Shown here in pieces: positions 1 to 11,721 of a DNA stretch of 64,000 bases. The notes below the pieces were generated by a model. The model searched no databases. It worked only from the letters and a program-made list of their open reading frames with translations, and was not told where the DNA came from. Position 1 is the first letter of the stretch. Every line of letters starts with the position of its first letter. Made by a program: the position numbers and the translations under genes. Source of the DNA: Morinoia aosen. Lineage: Eukaryota; Arthropoda; Malacostraca; Amphipoda; Talitridae. The stretch is taken from positions 11,456,316-11,520,315 of the forward strand of contig CM059568.1 in assembly GCA_030386875.1 (NCBI GenBank), read 5' to 3'.

Positions 1-1
1 G

Positions 2-1540
2 AAAGTCAAGCGAATACCGATATTCAAAACTATTCCAAAGAAAATCAAATTATTCGAAAAAAAATCTGATGCCGCTGCCAGGCCTCCGTCGAACGACCAA
101 ACCAATACTGCTACCGAAAAATCAACAGTGAATCAAATTTGCACACGCGTTGCAGACACACTGGACGACTTGAAACGATCGCTCAAAATGGAGCCTGCTT
201 ACACTGTAGGTGACGGACACTGTCTCCTCCACGCCGTAACGACGCAGCTTGCTTCACAACAAATATCGAAATGGAATTATATATCTCTGAAAAAAGCCAT
301 CAAAACTGAGAGCTCCAGAAACGAGGACCAGTATGCAAAATTCGTTGACAAGAACAGTGGCAGTTTCGAAAAACTCATCGATAAATACATCGATAAATAC
401 ATCGATGAATACATCGATAAATACATCGATAAATACATCGACAAATACATCGACAAATACATCGACAAATACATCGACAAATACATCGACAAATACATCG
501 ATAAATACATCGATAAATACATCGATAAATACATCGATAAATACATCGATAAATACATCGATATATACATCGATATATACATCGATAAATACATCGATAA
601 ATACATCGATAAATACATCGATAGATACATCGATAAATACATCGATAAATACATCGATAAATACATCGATAAATACATCGATAAATACATCGATAAATAC
701 ATCGATAAATACATCGATAAATACATCGATAAATACATCGATAAATACATCGATAAATACATCGATAAATACATCGATAAATACATCGATAAATACATCG
801 ATAAATACATCGATAAATACACCGATATATACACCGATAAATACACCGATAAATACACCGATAAATACACCGATAAATACACCTATAAATACACCGATAA
901 ATACACCGATAAATACACCGATAAATACACCGATAAATACACCGATAAATACACCGATAAATACAACGATAAATACATCGATAAATACATCGATAAATAC
1001 ATCGATAAATACATCGATAAATACATCGATAAATACATCGATAAATACATCGATAAATACATCGATAAATACATCGATAAATACATCGATAAATATATCG
1101 ATAAATACATCGATAAATACATCGATAAATACATCGATAAATACATCGATAAATACATCGATAAATACATCGATAAATACATCGATAAATACATCGATAA
1201 ATACATCGATAAATACATCGATAAATACATCGATAAATACATCGATAAATACATCGATAAATACATCGATAAATACATCGATAAATACATCGATAAATAC
1301 ATCGATATATACATCGATAAATACATCGATAAATACATCGATAAATACATCGATAAATACATCGATAAATACATCGATAAATACATCGATAAATACATCG
1401 ATAAATACATCGATAAATACATCGATAAATACATCGATAAATACATCGATAAATACATCGATAAATACATCGATAGAAAAGTCTTCGATCACGCTGTTGG
1501 AGACCTCATACGAAAGACTTTGGGGAAGGATTGGAATTAA
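2..1540 (+). CDS. LINE-P ORF1 C-terminal part, OTU-like cysteine protease with giant DKYI repeat (partial, left arm)
   Basis: The frame is open from the window start to 1,540 and continues upstream of it, as the mirror copy shows. About 75 residues in comes the motif TVGDGHCLLHAV, which fits the catalytic Asp-Gly-x-Cys block of OTU-family deubiquitinating proteases. Shortly after, the OTU-like sequence is interrupted by roughly 91 units of Asp-Lys-Tyr-Ile and variants (Thr, Glu, Arg, Asn substitutions), all in frame, followed by a short tail ending GKDWN. The matching catalytic histidine is not visible in this frame; a neighbouring frame carries further protein-like sequence after 1,530, suggesting a frameshift there. 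In the mirror copy this segment follows an SGNH-like ORF1 region and lies 5' of the LINE endonuclease/RT. I therefore assign it to LINE-P ORF1, although a separate captured gene is possible. Confidence 0.6.
   Translation, partial: KVKRIPIFKTIPKKIKLFEKKSDAAARPPSNDQTNTATEKSTVNQICTRVADTLDDLKRSLKMEPAYTVGDGHCLLHAVTTQLASQQISKWNYISLKKAIKTESSRNEDQYAKFVDKNSGSFEKLIDKYIDKYIDEYIDKYIDKYIDKYIDKYIDKYIDKYIDKYIDKYIDKYIDKYIDKYIDKYIDIYIDIYIDKYIDKYIDKYIDRYIDKYIDKYIDKYIDKYIDKYIDKYIDKYIDKYIDKYIDKYIDKYIDKYIDKYIDKYIDKYIDKYTDIYTDKYTDKYTDKYTDKYTYKYTDKYTDKYTDKYTDKYTDKYTDKYNDKYIDKYIDKYIDKYIDKYIDKYIDKYIDKYIDKYIDKYIDKYIDKYIDKYIDKYIDKYIDKYIDKYIDKYIDKYIDKYIDKYIDKYIDKYIDKYIDKYIDKYIDKYIDKYIDIYIDKYIDKYIDKYIDKYIDKYIDKYIDKYIDKYIDKYIDKYIDKYIDKYIDKYIDRKVFDHAVGDLIRKTLGKDWN
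377..1474 (+). repeat. 12-bp coding minisatellite, about 91.5 copies (left arm)
   Basis: Tandem copies of ATACATCGATAA run for 1,098 bp, each with an ATCGAT hexamer. Because the period is 12, five of the six frames stay open: Asp-Lys-Tyr-Ile and Ile-Asn-Thr-Ser on the plus strand, and three frames on the minus strand. Those other long frames are artefacts of the repeat. Variant blocks are visible: a run of ACCGAT units at about 815-960 and paired ATATAT variants near 560-590. Confidence 0.97.
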
Positions 1541-1817
1541 AGTTATATCCAGCCGGGAATAATTTAATTGCCTGTCTTTTGAAACAAAATTATACCAGTC
1601 AATGGCTAAGGAACACAAATATTCCCGGAAGGGTGGTGTTGATGCAGTTGAGGACCGCTAGGGCGTAGGACCTCTAATCCTGCCACCATCTCCCGTTGCC
1701 TGGCGAGATAAAAATGAAATTATGTAATTTTCGTATTTAAAGGTAACAATACACCGTCATCAGTTTTAGTAATAGTAATGCCACAATGGCCAAGTTATAG
1801 TTTATATTAATAGTAAT

Positions 1818-2793
1818 AGTAATGCCACAAGGGTCAAGTTATAGTAATGCCACAAGGGTCAAGTTATAGTAATGCCACAAGGGTCAAGTTATAGTAATGC
1901 CACAAGGGTCAAGTTATAGTAATGCCACAAGGGTCAAGTTATAGTAATGCCAAAAGGGTCAAGTTATAGTAATGCCACAAGGGTCAAGTTATAGTAATGC
2001 CACAAGGGTCAAGTTATAGTAATGCCACAAGGGTCAAGTTATAGTAATGCCACAAGGGTCAAGTTATAGTAATGCCACACGTGTCAAGTTACAGTAATGC
2101 CACACGGGTCAAGTTATAGTAATGCCACACGGGTCAAGTTATAGTAATGCCACACGGGTCAAGTTATAGTAATGCCACACGGGTCAAGTTATAGTAATGC
2201 CACACGGGTCAAGTTATAGTAATGCCACAAGGGTCAAGTTATAGTAATGCCACAAGGGTCAAGTTATAGTAATGCCACAAGGGTCAAGTTATAGTAATGC
2301 CACAAGGGTCAAGTTATAGTAATGCCACAAGGGTCAAGTTATAGTAATGCCACAAGGGTCAAGTTATAGTAATGCCACAAGGGTCAAGTTATAGTAATGC
2401 CACAAGGGTCAAGTTATAGTAATGCCACAAGGGTCAAGTTATAGTAATGCCACACGGGTCAAGTTATAGTAATGCCACACGGGTCAAGTTATAGTAATGC
2501 CACACGGGTCAAGTTATAGTAATGCCACACCGGTCAAGTTATAGTAATGCCACACGGGTCAAGTTATAGTAATGCCACACGGGTCAAGTTATAGTAATGC
2601 CACACGGGTCAAGTTATAGTAATGCCACACGGGTCAAGTTATAGTAATGCCACACGGGTCAAGTTATAGTAATGCCACACGGGTCAAGTTATAGTAATGC
2701 CACACGGGTCAAGTTATAGTAATGCCACACGGGTCAAGTTATAGTAATGCCACACGGGTCAAGTTATAGTAATGCCACACGGGTCAAGTTATA
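1818..2793 (+). repeat. 25-bp satellite, about 39 copies (left arm)
   Basis: Units start AGTAATGCCACAAGGG and repeat every 25 bp. A degenerate unit lies upstream at about 1,774. Two variants (CACAAGGG and CACACGGG) are arranged in alternating blocks, about 10 A-type, 6 C-type, 9 A-type, then 14 C-type. The mirror array has only one C block and one A block, so the left array appears to have gained an extra A+C segment. No spacers are present, so it is not a CRISPR array. Confidence 0.95.
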
Positions 2794-2806
2794 GTAATAG
2801 TAATGC

Positions 2807-3528
2807 CAGGCAGTTGTGGGTTACGTTGATAGTTCTAAAGTTAAACCGATTCTAGCATCACCAGTTAACTCACGCCAAGCTAACTGGTAACCAACCTCTA
2901 GAACGTCGATTCAGAGGCCACAGGTGGACGAAGACCGACGCGGTGAGACGTGACGTTCTTCATAAGCATCCATCAGGCAGGCTGGGTGTTATCCCTTGAA
3001 GGGGTGAGGTGTCACGTAGCGGACGGAAGGACGAGGGCTGGACGACACAGGCACCTGGAGTGCTTAGCTCTCCATCTGGAAGGTTATAGCTTCACCGGAT
3101 GAAAGAAAGTGATAATGCATGCTGAGGGGAGTACAACCGAATTATTACGTTGTGCTGGCTGGAAGGGTCAAAATGATCTGCCCCCAGCTCTAATGGCAAG
3201 CTCCCGAAGTAAAGTTGATGATACATTCAGGAAGCCTATAGGTTGCAGTCAGGTTAGCTACCGGTAAGCCTAGCGCTAGAACTGGTGATGCTCTACCTGT
3301 CTTATTTATTTTCTACACCTCATACCCCAAATACTTTCTTATGTAACGAGAACACCAATTCACGTATTTGATGAAAGAGACAATGGGATTTGGAAGACGA
3401 CAATCTCCCCTACATCAAATGCTCTGATAAACAGTCCTCCGGTAAACATACACCGGAAACAGGACCACTATAGCGCCCTCTTGAAAATGCGTGATGAAAA
3501 TCGTGTTGCTCCCTCCCCCATTTTGTGA
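2807..3528 (+). other. LINE-P inter-ORF region (left arm), no gene seen
   Basis: About 720 bp of unique, moderately GC-rich sequence separates the 25-bp array from the first open codons of ORF2. It contains short direct and inverted words such as CTAACTGGT / ACCAGTTAACT near 2,860-2,890 but no ORF I can support. A minus-strand mirror copy occupies about 19,918-20,640. Confidence 0.5.
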
Positions 3529-6160
3529 CTAAATAACAGTGATCAAATTGAATTTGAAGCTGAAATCACAAACAATGAACGCGGCAATAAAGACCTAGAG
3601 ACGAATACTAAATGCCCTGCTAGACCTAAAAAATGCAATAACTCCACCAAAGATCTGCCTATTGAGATAAATAATATCAAAATATTGCACATAAATGCTC
3701 GCAGTCTCAATGGTAAAATGGATGACGTACGAGTAATGCTGATCACTAACGATATCGATATTTTATGCGTATCTGAAACATGGTTCGATTCCCGAGCCGA
3801 AAGCTCATATCTCAGAATTACCGGGTACAAATTGTACCGTTATGACGGAGTCAAGAGTAAGAGAGGTAGCGGTTCATGCATTTTCATCAAAGATGTCTAC
3901 TCTACATCCTTAGTTCCGATAAAAGAAAAATGCGAAGACATAGAAATGGTTTGGCTCAATGTTCAAGTAAACAATCACAAGTCTTTCATTATCGGCAGTC
4001 TTTACAGACATCCGTCAGCATCTCTTCGTCCAACATTAGATTTCATTGAAAATACGCCTAGATCAATCTCTGCAGCCAAAAAGTCTTTCTATGTTTTCGG
4101 AGATTTTAACGTAGATCTGACAAATAAAAACAATCAGCTAAGCAAGATGCTGCACAGACTTAATCTTTCTCAAATGGTCCAAGAACCAACGCGAATTACC
4201 AACACTTCCAAAACTCTTCTTCACCTAGCAATTACATACAATCCACAAGCAGTACTCAGCATGGAAATCTTACCGTCCTTTTCTGATCACTATTCGGTAG
4301 AATGCCAAATCAATATTGCAAAAGAGAAACAGAAATCTAGTTGCATTACATATCGCATGAAAAACCACTACTCCCCTGAAATATTTCAAGAAAAGCTATT
4401 AGACAGATGGAATGAATTTCAAGGCATGGAAAACACCGATAATGTCAATCTACAAGTTTCGCTTTTCACCGAAAATTTCGTATCAGCTCTTAACGAATGC
4501 GCACCTTTCATGACGAAGAAAGTTAAGCTAAGAATTTCTAAATGGATAACAGATGAGATAAAACGGTTGAGCAGAGCTAAAAGAAATTTGCAGCGTGAGT
4601 ACAAACTGAATAAATCAGACAGTACGCGTCGAAAATTATATAAAGATCATGAGAAGATCCTACGAAGAAAAGTTAAGGAAGCAAAACGGGACTACTTCCA
4701 CAAAGAACTCTTGGCGGCAAAACAAAACCCTAAAAGAACTTGGGAAATCATTAGAGAAGTTACTCAGTATAAAAATTCAGACTGCAAAAGCACTTTTGAC
4801 AACCCCTCAAAAATGGCGAATGACTTTAACACTTTCTTCTCAAAAGTTGGCGAAGATGTTTTCAATGAAGTATCCAGGACAGTTTCAAACACATCTACAG
4901 AGACAAATCCGAGCGATGAGTCATCCCCAAATAGTAGCAACAAGTGGAGACCAAAGCCAGTTAGCGTCATAGAGATACGAAAAATCTTATACTCACTAAA
5001 GAATACTAAAGCGACTGGACATGATAACATAAGCCTCCAACATATAAAAGACAGCTTCCCTGTCACAGCACCCCTTATTCGCTCGATAATAAATACATCT
5101 ATAGTCACTAACAAGTTTCCCGATCAATGGAAACTATCCATTATTAAGCCATTACATAAATCTAGTGATATCGATATTGCGTCAAACTACAGACCAATCA
5201 GTCTCCTGCCTGTTATGTCCAAAATATTAGAAAAAGTGAAAACAAACCAGCTCTCGTCTTCCATAGACGAGTCACATCTACTGCATCGCAATCAATATGC
5301 TTACAGAAGGAATACCAGTACTCAGGACGCCCTGTTAAACATAACAGAAAAAATTTACAATGATATTGACCAAAAAATTAACTCTCTTGCTTGATCTCTC
5401 CAAAGCTTTCGACAGTGTTGAGCATAAGAAACTTCTACAAAAAATTTCCAACCTCAGAATAGACACTCAGTGGTTTGAAAGCTACCTACTAAACCGCTCT
5501 CATGCAGTGTGCTTGAATAACAAAATGTCATCATTCATACCAAATAATTTTGCGCTCCTCAAGGTTCAATCATCGGCCCACTCCTATTTTCAATTTTCAT
5601 CAATGATTTCCCCACCATGCCGGCAAACACAAAAATCTCAATGTATGCTGATGACGTGCAAATTGCCATGACAAGCTCAACAGCGGTTTTAAAAGAAACA
5701 CAAGCCAACGCTGAAAACCTTCTGAGAAATCTGAAATTGTGGTATGACCATAATGGCCTCAAACTCGCAAGTAAAACGCAATGCATTATTTTTGGATCAC
5801 AGAATGCGACTGAAAATTTACCACCATTCAAGCTAACATTTGGAGACGATACAATTAAACCAGTAGATAAGGTTTAAACTCTGGGTGTTTGGTTTGACAA
5901 AAATATGACTTTCAATTCACACGTCGAAACAATGTGCAACAAAATTAACGGAACCTTAATGTTCTTTCATCGTATAAAGAACACACTTGACGAAAAATCT
6001 AGATTATTAGTGATTCAGTCTTTAGTTTTATCGCGTCTGGACTACTGCAGTCTTGTGTGGGGAGATTTACTTCAATGTCGTCAGGAATTAAGAGTTGCAA
6101 AAATGTCTAAACTTCACCGCTAAAGTAGTATGCAAAGGAAATCTGTATATTAATACGCTT
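3529..6160 (+). pseudogene. LINE-P ORF2: APE-type endonuclease and reverse transcriptase, CR1/L2-like (decayed, left arm)
   Basis: Frame open from 3,529; first Met at 3,685. Counting from that Met, endonuclease motifs are Asn4 (HINAR), Glu31 (SETW), Tyr107-Arg108, Asp140-x-Asn142 (GDFN) and Ser200-Asp201-His202. The RT begins near residue 430 (NTKATGHDNIS) and includes NYRPISLLPVMSKILEK. The frame shifts near 5,380-5,394, giving motif A LLDLSKAFDSVEH, then again near 5,550, giving motif B APQGSIIGPLLFSIF and motif C YADDVQI. An in-frame TAA lies at 5,875-5,877, after which LDYCSLVWGD follows. Protein similarity stops near 6,190, where an AT-rich block begins; the missing C-terminus reappears at 9,171. 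The style is CR1/L2-group; exact clade not assigned. The same frameshifts and stop occur in the right arm, so decay preceded the palindrome. Confidence 0.88.
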
Positions 6161-6189
6161 AAAACTAAATTCGTGGGTAACGCTCTACA

Positions 6190-7400
6190 TCTAATAGGTC
6201 TGATAGGATAGGTGAGTTAGGGGAGGGTATTTATATTATTTATTTTGTATTAAGTGTTTTTTATACGGTAATTTTTATTTTAATTGGTAATTTATTTTTG
6301 ATTCGTTAACTTTCGGTAATTTGGTAATTATTTTATAATTTATTTCAATTAATTTTTATTCATATATTTTTTAAATTTTCAATTTTTTTAAAACTTTTCA
6401 TTTTTTTGAATTGTAATTTATTTTTAAATTTTTTATTCATTCCCAATTTTTATTTGTTTCATTTTTTTATTTATTTTTTTATTTTTTTATTTTTTTTTAT
6501 GAATTTTAATTTTTCCTATTTGTTTTCATTTTTTCCAAATTCAATTTTTTTATTCTATCATTTTTTCCAAATTTTTATTTTTTAAATTTTTTAATATTTT
6601 TCAATTTATTTATTTTTCTCAATTTGTTATTTTTTTATTTATCATTTATTTATTTTTCTCTATTCTTGCATATTTATTTTTAAATAATGTATCCCAAGCT
6701 ATTTCATTTTTTTCAATTTTTTATTTTTCTAATTTTTATTTACCATTTTTTTAACACACTCATTTAATTTGTTTTTTTTTCCCCATTCTTCATTATTTTT
6801 AAATATATTAATTTTTTCCGTTTTGTTTTATTTATTCCTAATTTTAGAATTTTTGAATTTTTTTATTTATATTTTCATTTTTCACTTTTTCTTTTTTAAT
6901 TTTTTATTTGATAATTTTTCAATATTTTCAATATTTTTATATTATTTTTTCAATTTCTAATTAATTTCAATTTTCAGTTTTTTCGCAATTTGTTATTAAT
7001 TATCATTTTTTTCAATTTTTTTTTTAAATATTCAATTTTAATTTTTAATTTTTTTATTTATTTTCAATTTTTTTCTAATTTTTTTATTTTTTCCTTTCTT
7101 TTTATTTTATTCAATTATTTTTTTTTGTTTATATCCATTTTTTTGTGTTTTTTGTTATTTTTTTATTGTTTTTTTGTTTTATTTTTTACAGTTCAATGAT
7201 ATGTTTTTATTGATTTATTTTTAATATCTTCATTTTTTATTCTAATTTATTTTTTTAAATTTTTATTCAATTAAAAGTTTTTATTTCAATTTTCTCTATT
7301 TATTTATTCATTTATCTTTTTAACTTGCTTTTTATTGTTTAATTGCCTTTATTTTTTTATTTTTCTTCCATTTTTCTTCCATTTTTTGAAACTTTGTATT
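6190..7400 (+). repeat. T-rich low-complexity block (left arm)
   Basis: About 1.2 kb built almost wholly from (A)T-rich words such as AATTTTTTATTTTT, with extreme strand asymmetry (T on plus). Short Phe/Leu/Ile-rich reading frames at 6,769-6,960 and 6,990-7,199 are by-products of composition. It begins where the LINE-P RT similarity ends, so it forms the first half of the material that splits the LINE. Confidence 0.85.
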
Positions 7401-7619
7401 ACATAAAAATTTGATTTAAAATTACAGTAATTATTTCAGGAATCTTTCCATATCATAGAATTCCAATAAAATACATTTGCTTCATACTTCAACCTTATAT
7501 GCTTGAAAGTGAGTTAATTATTGAAACAGCGTAATCCACATGGATTTCTACTCATTATTATGAAGGCGCCGTAACTCGCGGTATCGTGTCTACGAACATA
7601 CTATGCACAAGGAAACAAG
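7401..7619. other. Unique AT-rich link between T-rich block and TTAGG-like array
   Basis: About 220 bp of non-repetitive sequence. I see no gene. It is mirrored at about 15,830-16,050 with a few single-base differences. Confidence 0.4.
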
Positions 7620-9170
7620 CAGAATGGATAGGATAGGTTGGTACATGTTAGGTTTGCATGGGTTAGGTTGGAATATGTTATTTTAGATTCTATTGGGTAA
7701 TGTTCACCGAATTTTTTCATGGGTCCACCTAGCTTAACAATGACATAAGTTCAGTTAGGATAGGTAGGGTTAGGATAGGTTGAGTTAGGTTAGGATAGGC
7801 AAGATCAGGATAGGTTAGGTTAGGTAAGGTCAGGATAGGTAAGGTCAGGATAGGTAAGGTCAGGATAGGTTAGGTTAGGATAGGTTAGGATAGTTAGCAT
7901 AGGCTACGTAATGTTGACGACATTTATTCACGGGCCAACGGTTTTTATGTTTGCCATATTATCAGGAAAGCTTCCGTTAGCATAGGATAGGTTAGTGTAT
8001 ACATGTTAAGATAAGTTAGGTTAAAATATGTTGTTAGAACTTTTTGGTTAATGTTGACCAAATTTTCTCACGCGTACACCTAGCTTAACGATTACATTGG
8101 TTAAGTTAGGTTAGGATACGATGGGATAAGTTAGGTGATAGGTTAGGATATGATAGGTTAGTATATGATATGTTGGGATATGATAGGTTAGGATACGATA
8201 TGTTTGGACATGATATGTTTGGATAGGATAGGTTAGGATAGGATAGAATAGGTTTGGATAGGATAGGTTAGGATAGGATAGGTTAGGATAGGATAGGCTT
8301 TGATTGAATAGGTCAGGAAGAGATAGGTTAGAATGTTAGGTTAGGAGCCATAGCTTAGGTTAGAATGGGTTATGGTTGAATTTGTTAGATAATGTTGATG
8401 AAATTTTTGCACCGGGACACGGTTTTTTATTTTTGACATATCATCAGTATAGCTTCGATTAGGGTAGGTTAGGACAGGTTAGGTTAGCATAGGTTAGGTA
8501 TGTTATGGCGATGAAATTTTTTACGGATTCACGGTTTTTTGTTTGTCATATTATCAGGATAGGATTGGTTAAGATATGTTAGGTTAGGATAGGTTAGGTA
8601 ATGTTGACAGAATTTTATCAAGGGTCCACGTTTTTTATGTTTGATATATTTTCATGATAGGTTTGGTTAGCTTAGGTCAGGAAGAGTTAGGTTAGAATAT
8701 ATTAGGTTGAGATAGCTTAGGTTAGAATGGATTATGGTCGAATTTGTTAGATAATGTTGAGGAAATTTTTTAACGGGTACACGTTTTTTACTTTTGGCAT
8801 ATTATCAGTATTGCTTTGGTTTGGGCAGGTTAGGATATGTTAGGTTTGGGTAGGTTAAGTCGACTAAATTTTTTACGGGTTCAAGCTTTTTATGTTTTCC
8901 CAATTATCAGGATAGCTTCACTTAGGATACGATACGTTGAGATAGGATAGGTTAGTATATGTTAGTTTTGGATGAGTTAGGTTAAAATATGTTATGTAAG
9001 AATTTGTTAGGTAATATTTACCAAATTTTTTTACGGGTCCACCTAGCCTTAGGATAACGTTGGTTAAAGTTAGGTTAGGATGGTATATGTTAGGTTAGGA
9101 TAGATTTATGTTAGCATATGTTAGGACAAGATAGGTTAGAATATGTTATGTTCAAATTTGTTAAATAATG
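7620..9170 (+). repeat. Degenerate TTAGG-type array with higher-order unit (left arm)
   Basis: Runs of TTAGGATAGG and TTAGGTTAGG alternate with about ten copies of a longer module starting near TAATGTTGACGAAATTTTTT, at roughly 7,690, 7,910, 8,045, 8,390, 8,500, 8,600, 8,750, 8,860, 9,010 and 9,165. The modules come in two kinds: one continues with ACGGTTTTTTATGTTT and a TATTATCAGGATAG end, the other with CCACCTAGCTTAACGAT. This is an interstitial, mutated relative of the arthropod TTAGG repeat rather than a functional telomere. The last module abuts LINE-P coding sequence directly. Confidence 0.85.
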
Positions 9171-9895
9171 TTGACGGAATTTTCTCACGGGTCCCCAAAG
9201 CTTTTTGATGACATTGTCCGTGGAATTTCCAAGGGTCCTGCTAGTTTCAATAAATACGATCATGTCACCCCTCTTTTAAAAAAACTCGTCTGGATCCCAA
9301 TACCGAACAGATTTATGATCCAGAAAGCTCGACGAGTATTCTCCTCTTTGTAACTCCCCCAAAGTAATGCAGAGGCGGTAAAATTTTTTCTATCTAATAT
9401 CCCAAACGAAAGACCAAACCGGAAGAACGATGTTTTTGTCAGTTACCGTTCATCTAACGTGGGACAAAAAGTTCTCTCAGTTTCTGGAGCTTTTGTGTGG
9501 AACAAGCTTCCCCAGCATATCAAAAACTCTAAAACTGGAAAAGAATTTAGAGTAAATGTGTCACGTCATTTTGCATCTCTGTCATAGGGCCTGCAGCATT
9601 TCGGTATGAACTTCCCATCTATTTAAAATTTTAATTTTCCTGAAATTTCTGTTGAAAATTTAGAAACTATTTCATTTTACGTTTGCTAAGCGATTCGTAT
9701 ATTCATCTTACTTATTTCTGTCAACAACAATGAGCACCACAGCCGTCAGTTCAATGCAGCAGAACGAACGTTCTTTCCATAATTAGGAGTATTTCCTCAT
9801 CTTTATTTTGTTATTTCTTTCTCTTTTCTGTATTAATATTTAACGTCCGTATGACAAATATACCATGAAATACATTTTGTGCGTACACCAATAAA
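9171..9895 (+). pseudogene. LINE-P ORF2 C-terminus and 3' UTR (left arm)
   Basis: One frame reads KYDHVTPLLKKLVWIPIPNR, the usual CR1/L2-like tail motif (x-D-H-V-T-P-L-L-x-x-L-x-W-L-P). After a stop near 9,353 another frame reads NVGQKVLSVSGAFVWNKLP and ends with TAG at about 9,587-9,589. This is the part of ORF2 missing after 6,160, so about 3 kb of satellite sits inside the LINE. Sequence to about 9,895 (CCAATAAACAGG) is probably 3' UTR; its exact end is inferred. Confidence 0.75.
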
Positions 9896-11019
9896 CAGGT
9901 TTATAGATGTGAGGGTTGTGCAAAGTTTATAATGAATTAAATTTTGGCGAACGTTGTCTCGCTATTTCAAAATCATTCTCGTAGATGTTCTCAATCGATT
10001 TTCGGCTGAGCTGGGGGGAAGGGGGTAATTTAAGCATTGCATTTATTTTTTTTATTTTTTTATTTTTTTCCGTGCGTTCAGCGCACACGAGCACTGAACT
10101 TTCAAATCGGAAAAAACTCTAAATTTCTGTAATTAAAATTATCACTTTGGATCAAAGCCTAATCTACCTATATGTGCTAAATTTTGTGAATATTCTCTAC
10201 TCAGATGTGATATCCGGCCTCAATGTTACTCCATTTTATCCCACGTACACATGTCCGTATAATGCTGAAGAGTTGTGTTGCTTCTTGACTATAACCTGAT
10301 TTTTCTTAAAAAATTCTGTGAAGAAATTAAAAACCAGTTCATTTTTATGTTTTTCGAAGACTTCTTTTCATTTTAGTTATTTTTTTTTGCGAAAAAATTC
10401 TTAGGATTACAGTGAGCTCAACTGTCATTTTCTGTGTAGTAGATGGTTGGTTGCTTTTCTAATATTTCTAATATTTCATATTTCTATTTTTTTCTAATAT
10501 TTCATTTTCAATAAGTACATATATTAATATGTGTGTGTACGTGTGTAGGTATATATATGTATCTACATATATAGATATACATGTTTCTATTTCATTTCTT
10601 TACGCAAAAACCATCCGGTTAATAAATTTTATTGCACTAGCGAAATGATTCAAAAATAGATCTATCACTTCCCCAGAGGGCGTTTCTGTGAATCGGATTA
10701 ATGTCAAATATAATTAATGAAATAAAGTGCAATTTGAGCATATGAATCTTAGTAAAATTATCTTTCTGTCCGTATGTTGTACAAACTATGAATTTTGATA
10801 TTGGGTATATATTTGTTTACCCATTTCTACTAATATTTTGTAGATATTTATCAATCATGAGTGGTAACCGGCTTACACTGGATCTCTATTTTATCCCATG
10901 TACCCATGTCCGCATGATGTGGTGAATATCGAGAAGATATGAAATATGTTTTTGGTGGTGATAGGGCTTTGCATATTTTTAGGGCATGTTTTTCATTTCT
11001 CATTCAACTACCCTTGACA
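9896..11019. repeat. Unclassified interspersed repeat, two adjacent copies (left arm)
   Basis: Two diverged copies, about 10,125-10,450 and 10,590-10,930, share the core TTTTATCCCATGTACCCATG plus the nearby words GTCCG and ATATTTG. A third copy with the same order of words lies at 33,160-33,720. No ORF, terminal repeats or target duplication could be recognised. A TG/TA-rich microsatellite lies between the copies at about 10,515-10,580. The remainder holds nothing I can name. Confidence 0.6.
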
Positions 11020-11235
11020 GAGATAGACTATTGGCACGCCACGTATGGTTTGTCTATTAGTACGCCTCGTATATTTTGTCTATTAATCTGCCTCGTATGG
11101 TCTATCTATTTGTACACCTCTGATCGCTTGTCTATTAGTACACCTCGTATAGTTTGTCTATTATTATGCCTCGTATGGCTTATCTACTTGTTCACCTCGG
11201 ATGGTTTGTCAATTAGTACTCCTCGTATGGAACAT
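11020..11235 (+). repeat. 26-bp tandem repeat, about 8 copies (left arm)
   Basis: Units of the form CGTATGGTTTGTCTATTAGT plus six more bases recur at 11,042, 11,068, 11,094, 11,120, 11,146 and onward, with 70-90% identity between units. A weak reading frame through it (10,939-11,244) repeats a 26-residue pattern and is probably not a gene. Confidence 0.85.
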
Positions 11236-11361
11236 TTGTTTTAGGATGTCCTATATTAAGAAACTTTTAAAAGCCAAAATGTTGGCATGTATCTCATGTG
11301 ACAACTTGGAAATACACATTTTTTCTTTTTTCTTTTTCTTTTTTTTCAGCGTCCCTGATAT

Positions 11362-11649
11362 TCACCCTAAAACTCGACGCTCCGCCAGCACCTCACCCGT
11401 TGCCTTCACCGCCGCCTCGACTGCCAGCCGCCACGCCCTGTCGCTCGCTAGACGCAACAGTTCCCTGCTAGCGCCTCTGGTACTCCTTGGTCGGAGACAC
11501 TCGGCCAGCAGCAGCAGCCTCACCGGTCTGCTCTCGTCCTCTAACCACGCAGCGTCTCCCCGACAACCGTCGGTCCGCCAAGACGTCATCAGTTGCTGTA
11601 TTACTCGACTGTAATATCCCCTTGCGCCATTATTGTCGGCGATCTTCAT
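11362..11649 (-). CDS. Uncharacterised 95-aa ORF beside palindrome centre (left copy)
   Basis: I do not recognise this protein. It starts MKIADNNGARGYYSRVI and is rich in Arg, Ala and Leu (for example RLLLLAECLRPR and RLASDRAWRLAVEAAV), consistent with amphipathic helices. The segment is much more GC-rich than the AT-rich DNA around it, which suggests either a coding exon or an inserted element. Both copies face away from the centre as a divergent pair with ATG codons about 150 bp apart. A GTGAAT word right after the last codons could be a splice donor, so this might be an exon. No domain, promoter or ribosome context can be shown. It could equally be a chance ORF in a GC-rich element. Confidence 0.25.
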   Translation of the reverse strand: MKIADNNGARGYYSRVIQQLMTSWRTDGCRGDAAWLEDESRPVRLLLLAECLRPRSTRGASRELLRLASDRAWRLAVEAAVKATGEVLAERRVLG

Positions 11650-11721
11650 AATAATACGGAGTTTATTCCAATTGGGTTTTCCCTACCTTGCCGGGTTCGT
11701 TTGCACCTCAGGCACTCACTT

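Noticed and set aside
254-1618. Long minus-strand and alternate-frame ORFs over the 12-bp array (Phe-Ile-Asp-Val, Met-Tyr-Leu-Ser and Ile-Asn-Thr-Ser types), also at 21,303-23,495
   Set aside because: The 12-bp period leaves five of six frames open. Only the Asp-Lys-Tyr-Ile frame links to the OTU-like motif.
1818-2793. CRISPR-like array
   Set aside because: Direct 25-bp units have no spacers, and the context is a eukaryotic repeat region.
6769-7199. Phe/Leu-rich ORFs that look like membrane proteins
   Set aside because: They are by-products of the T-rich low-complexity block.
7620-9170. True telomere
   Set aside because: The TTAGG units are heavily mutated, interleaved with other modules and flanked on both sides by LINE coding sequence.
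10939-11244. 101-aa ORF over the 26-bp tandem repeat
   Set aside because: It merely translates the tandem repeat and shows no independent coding signal.
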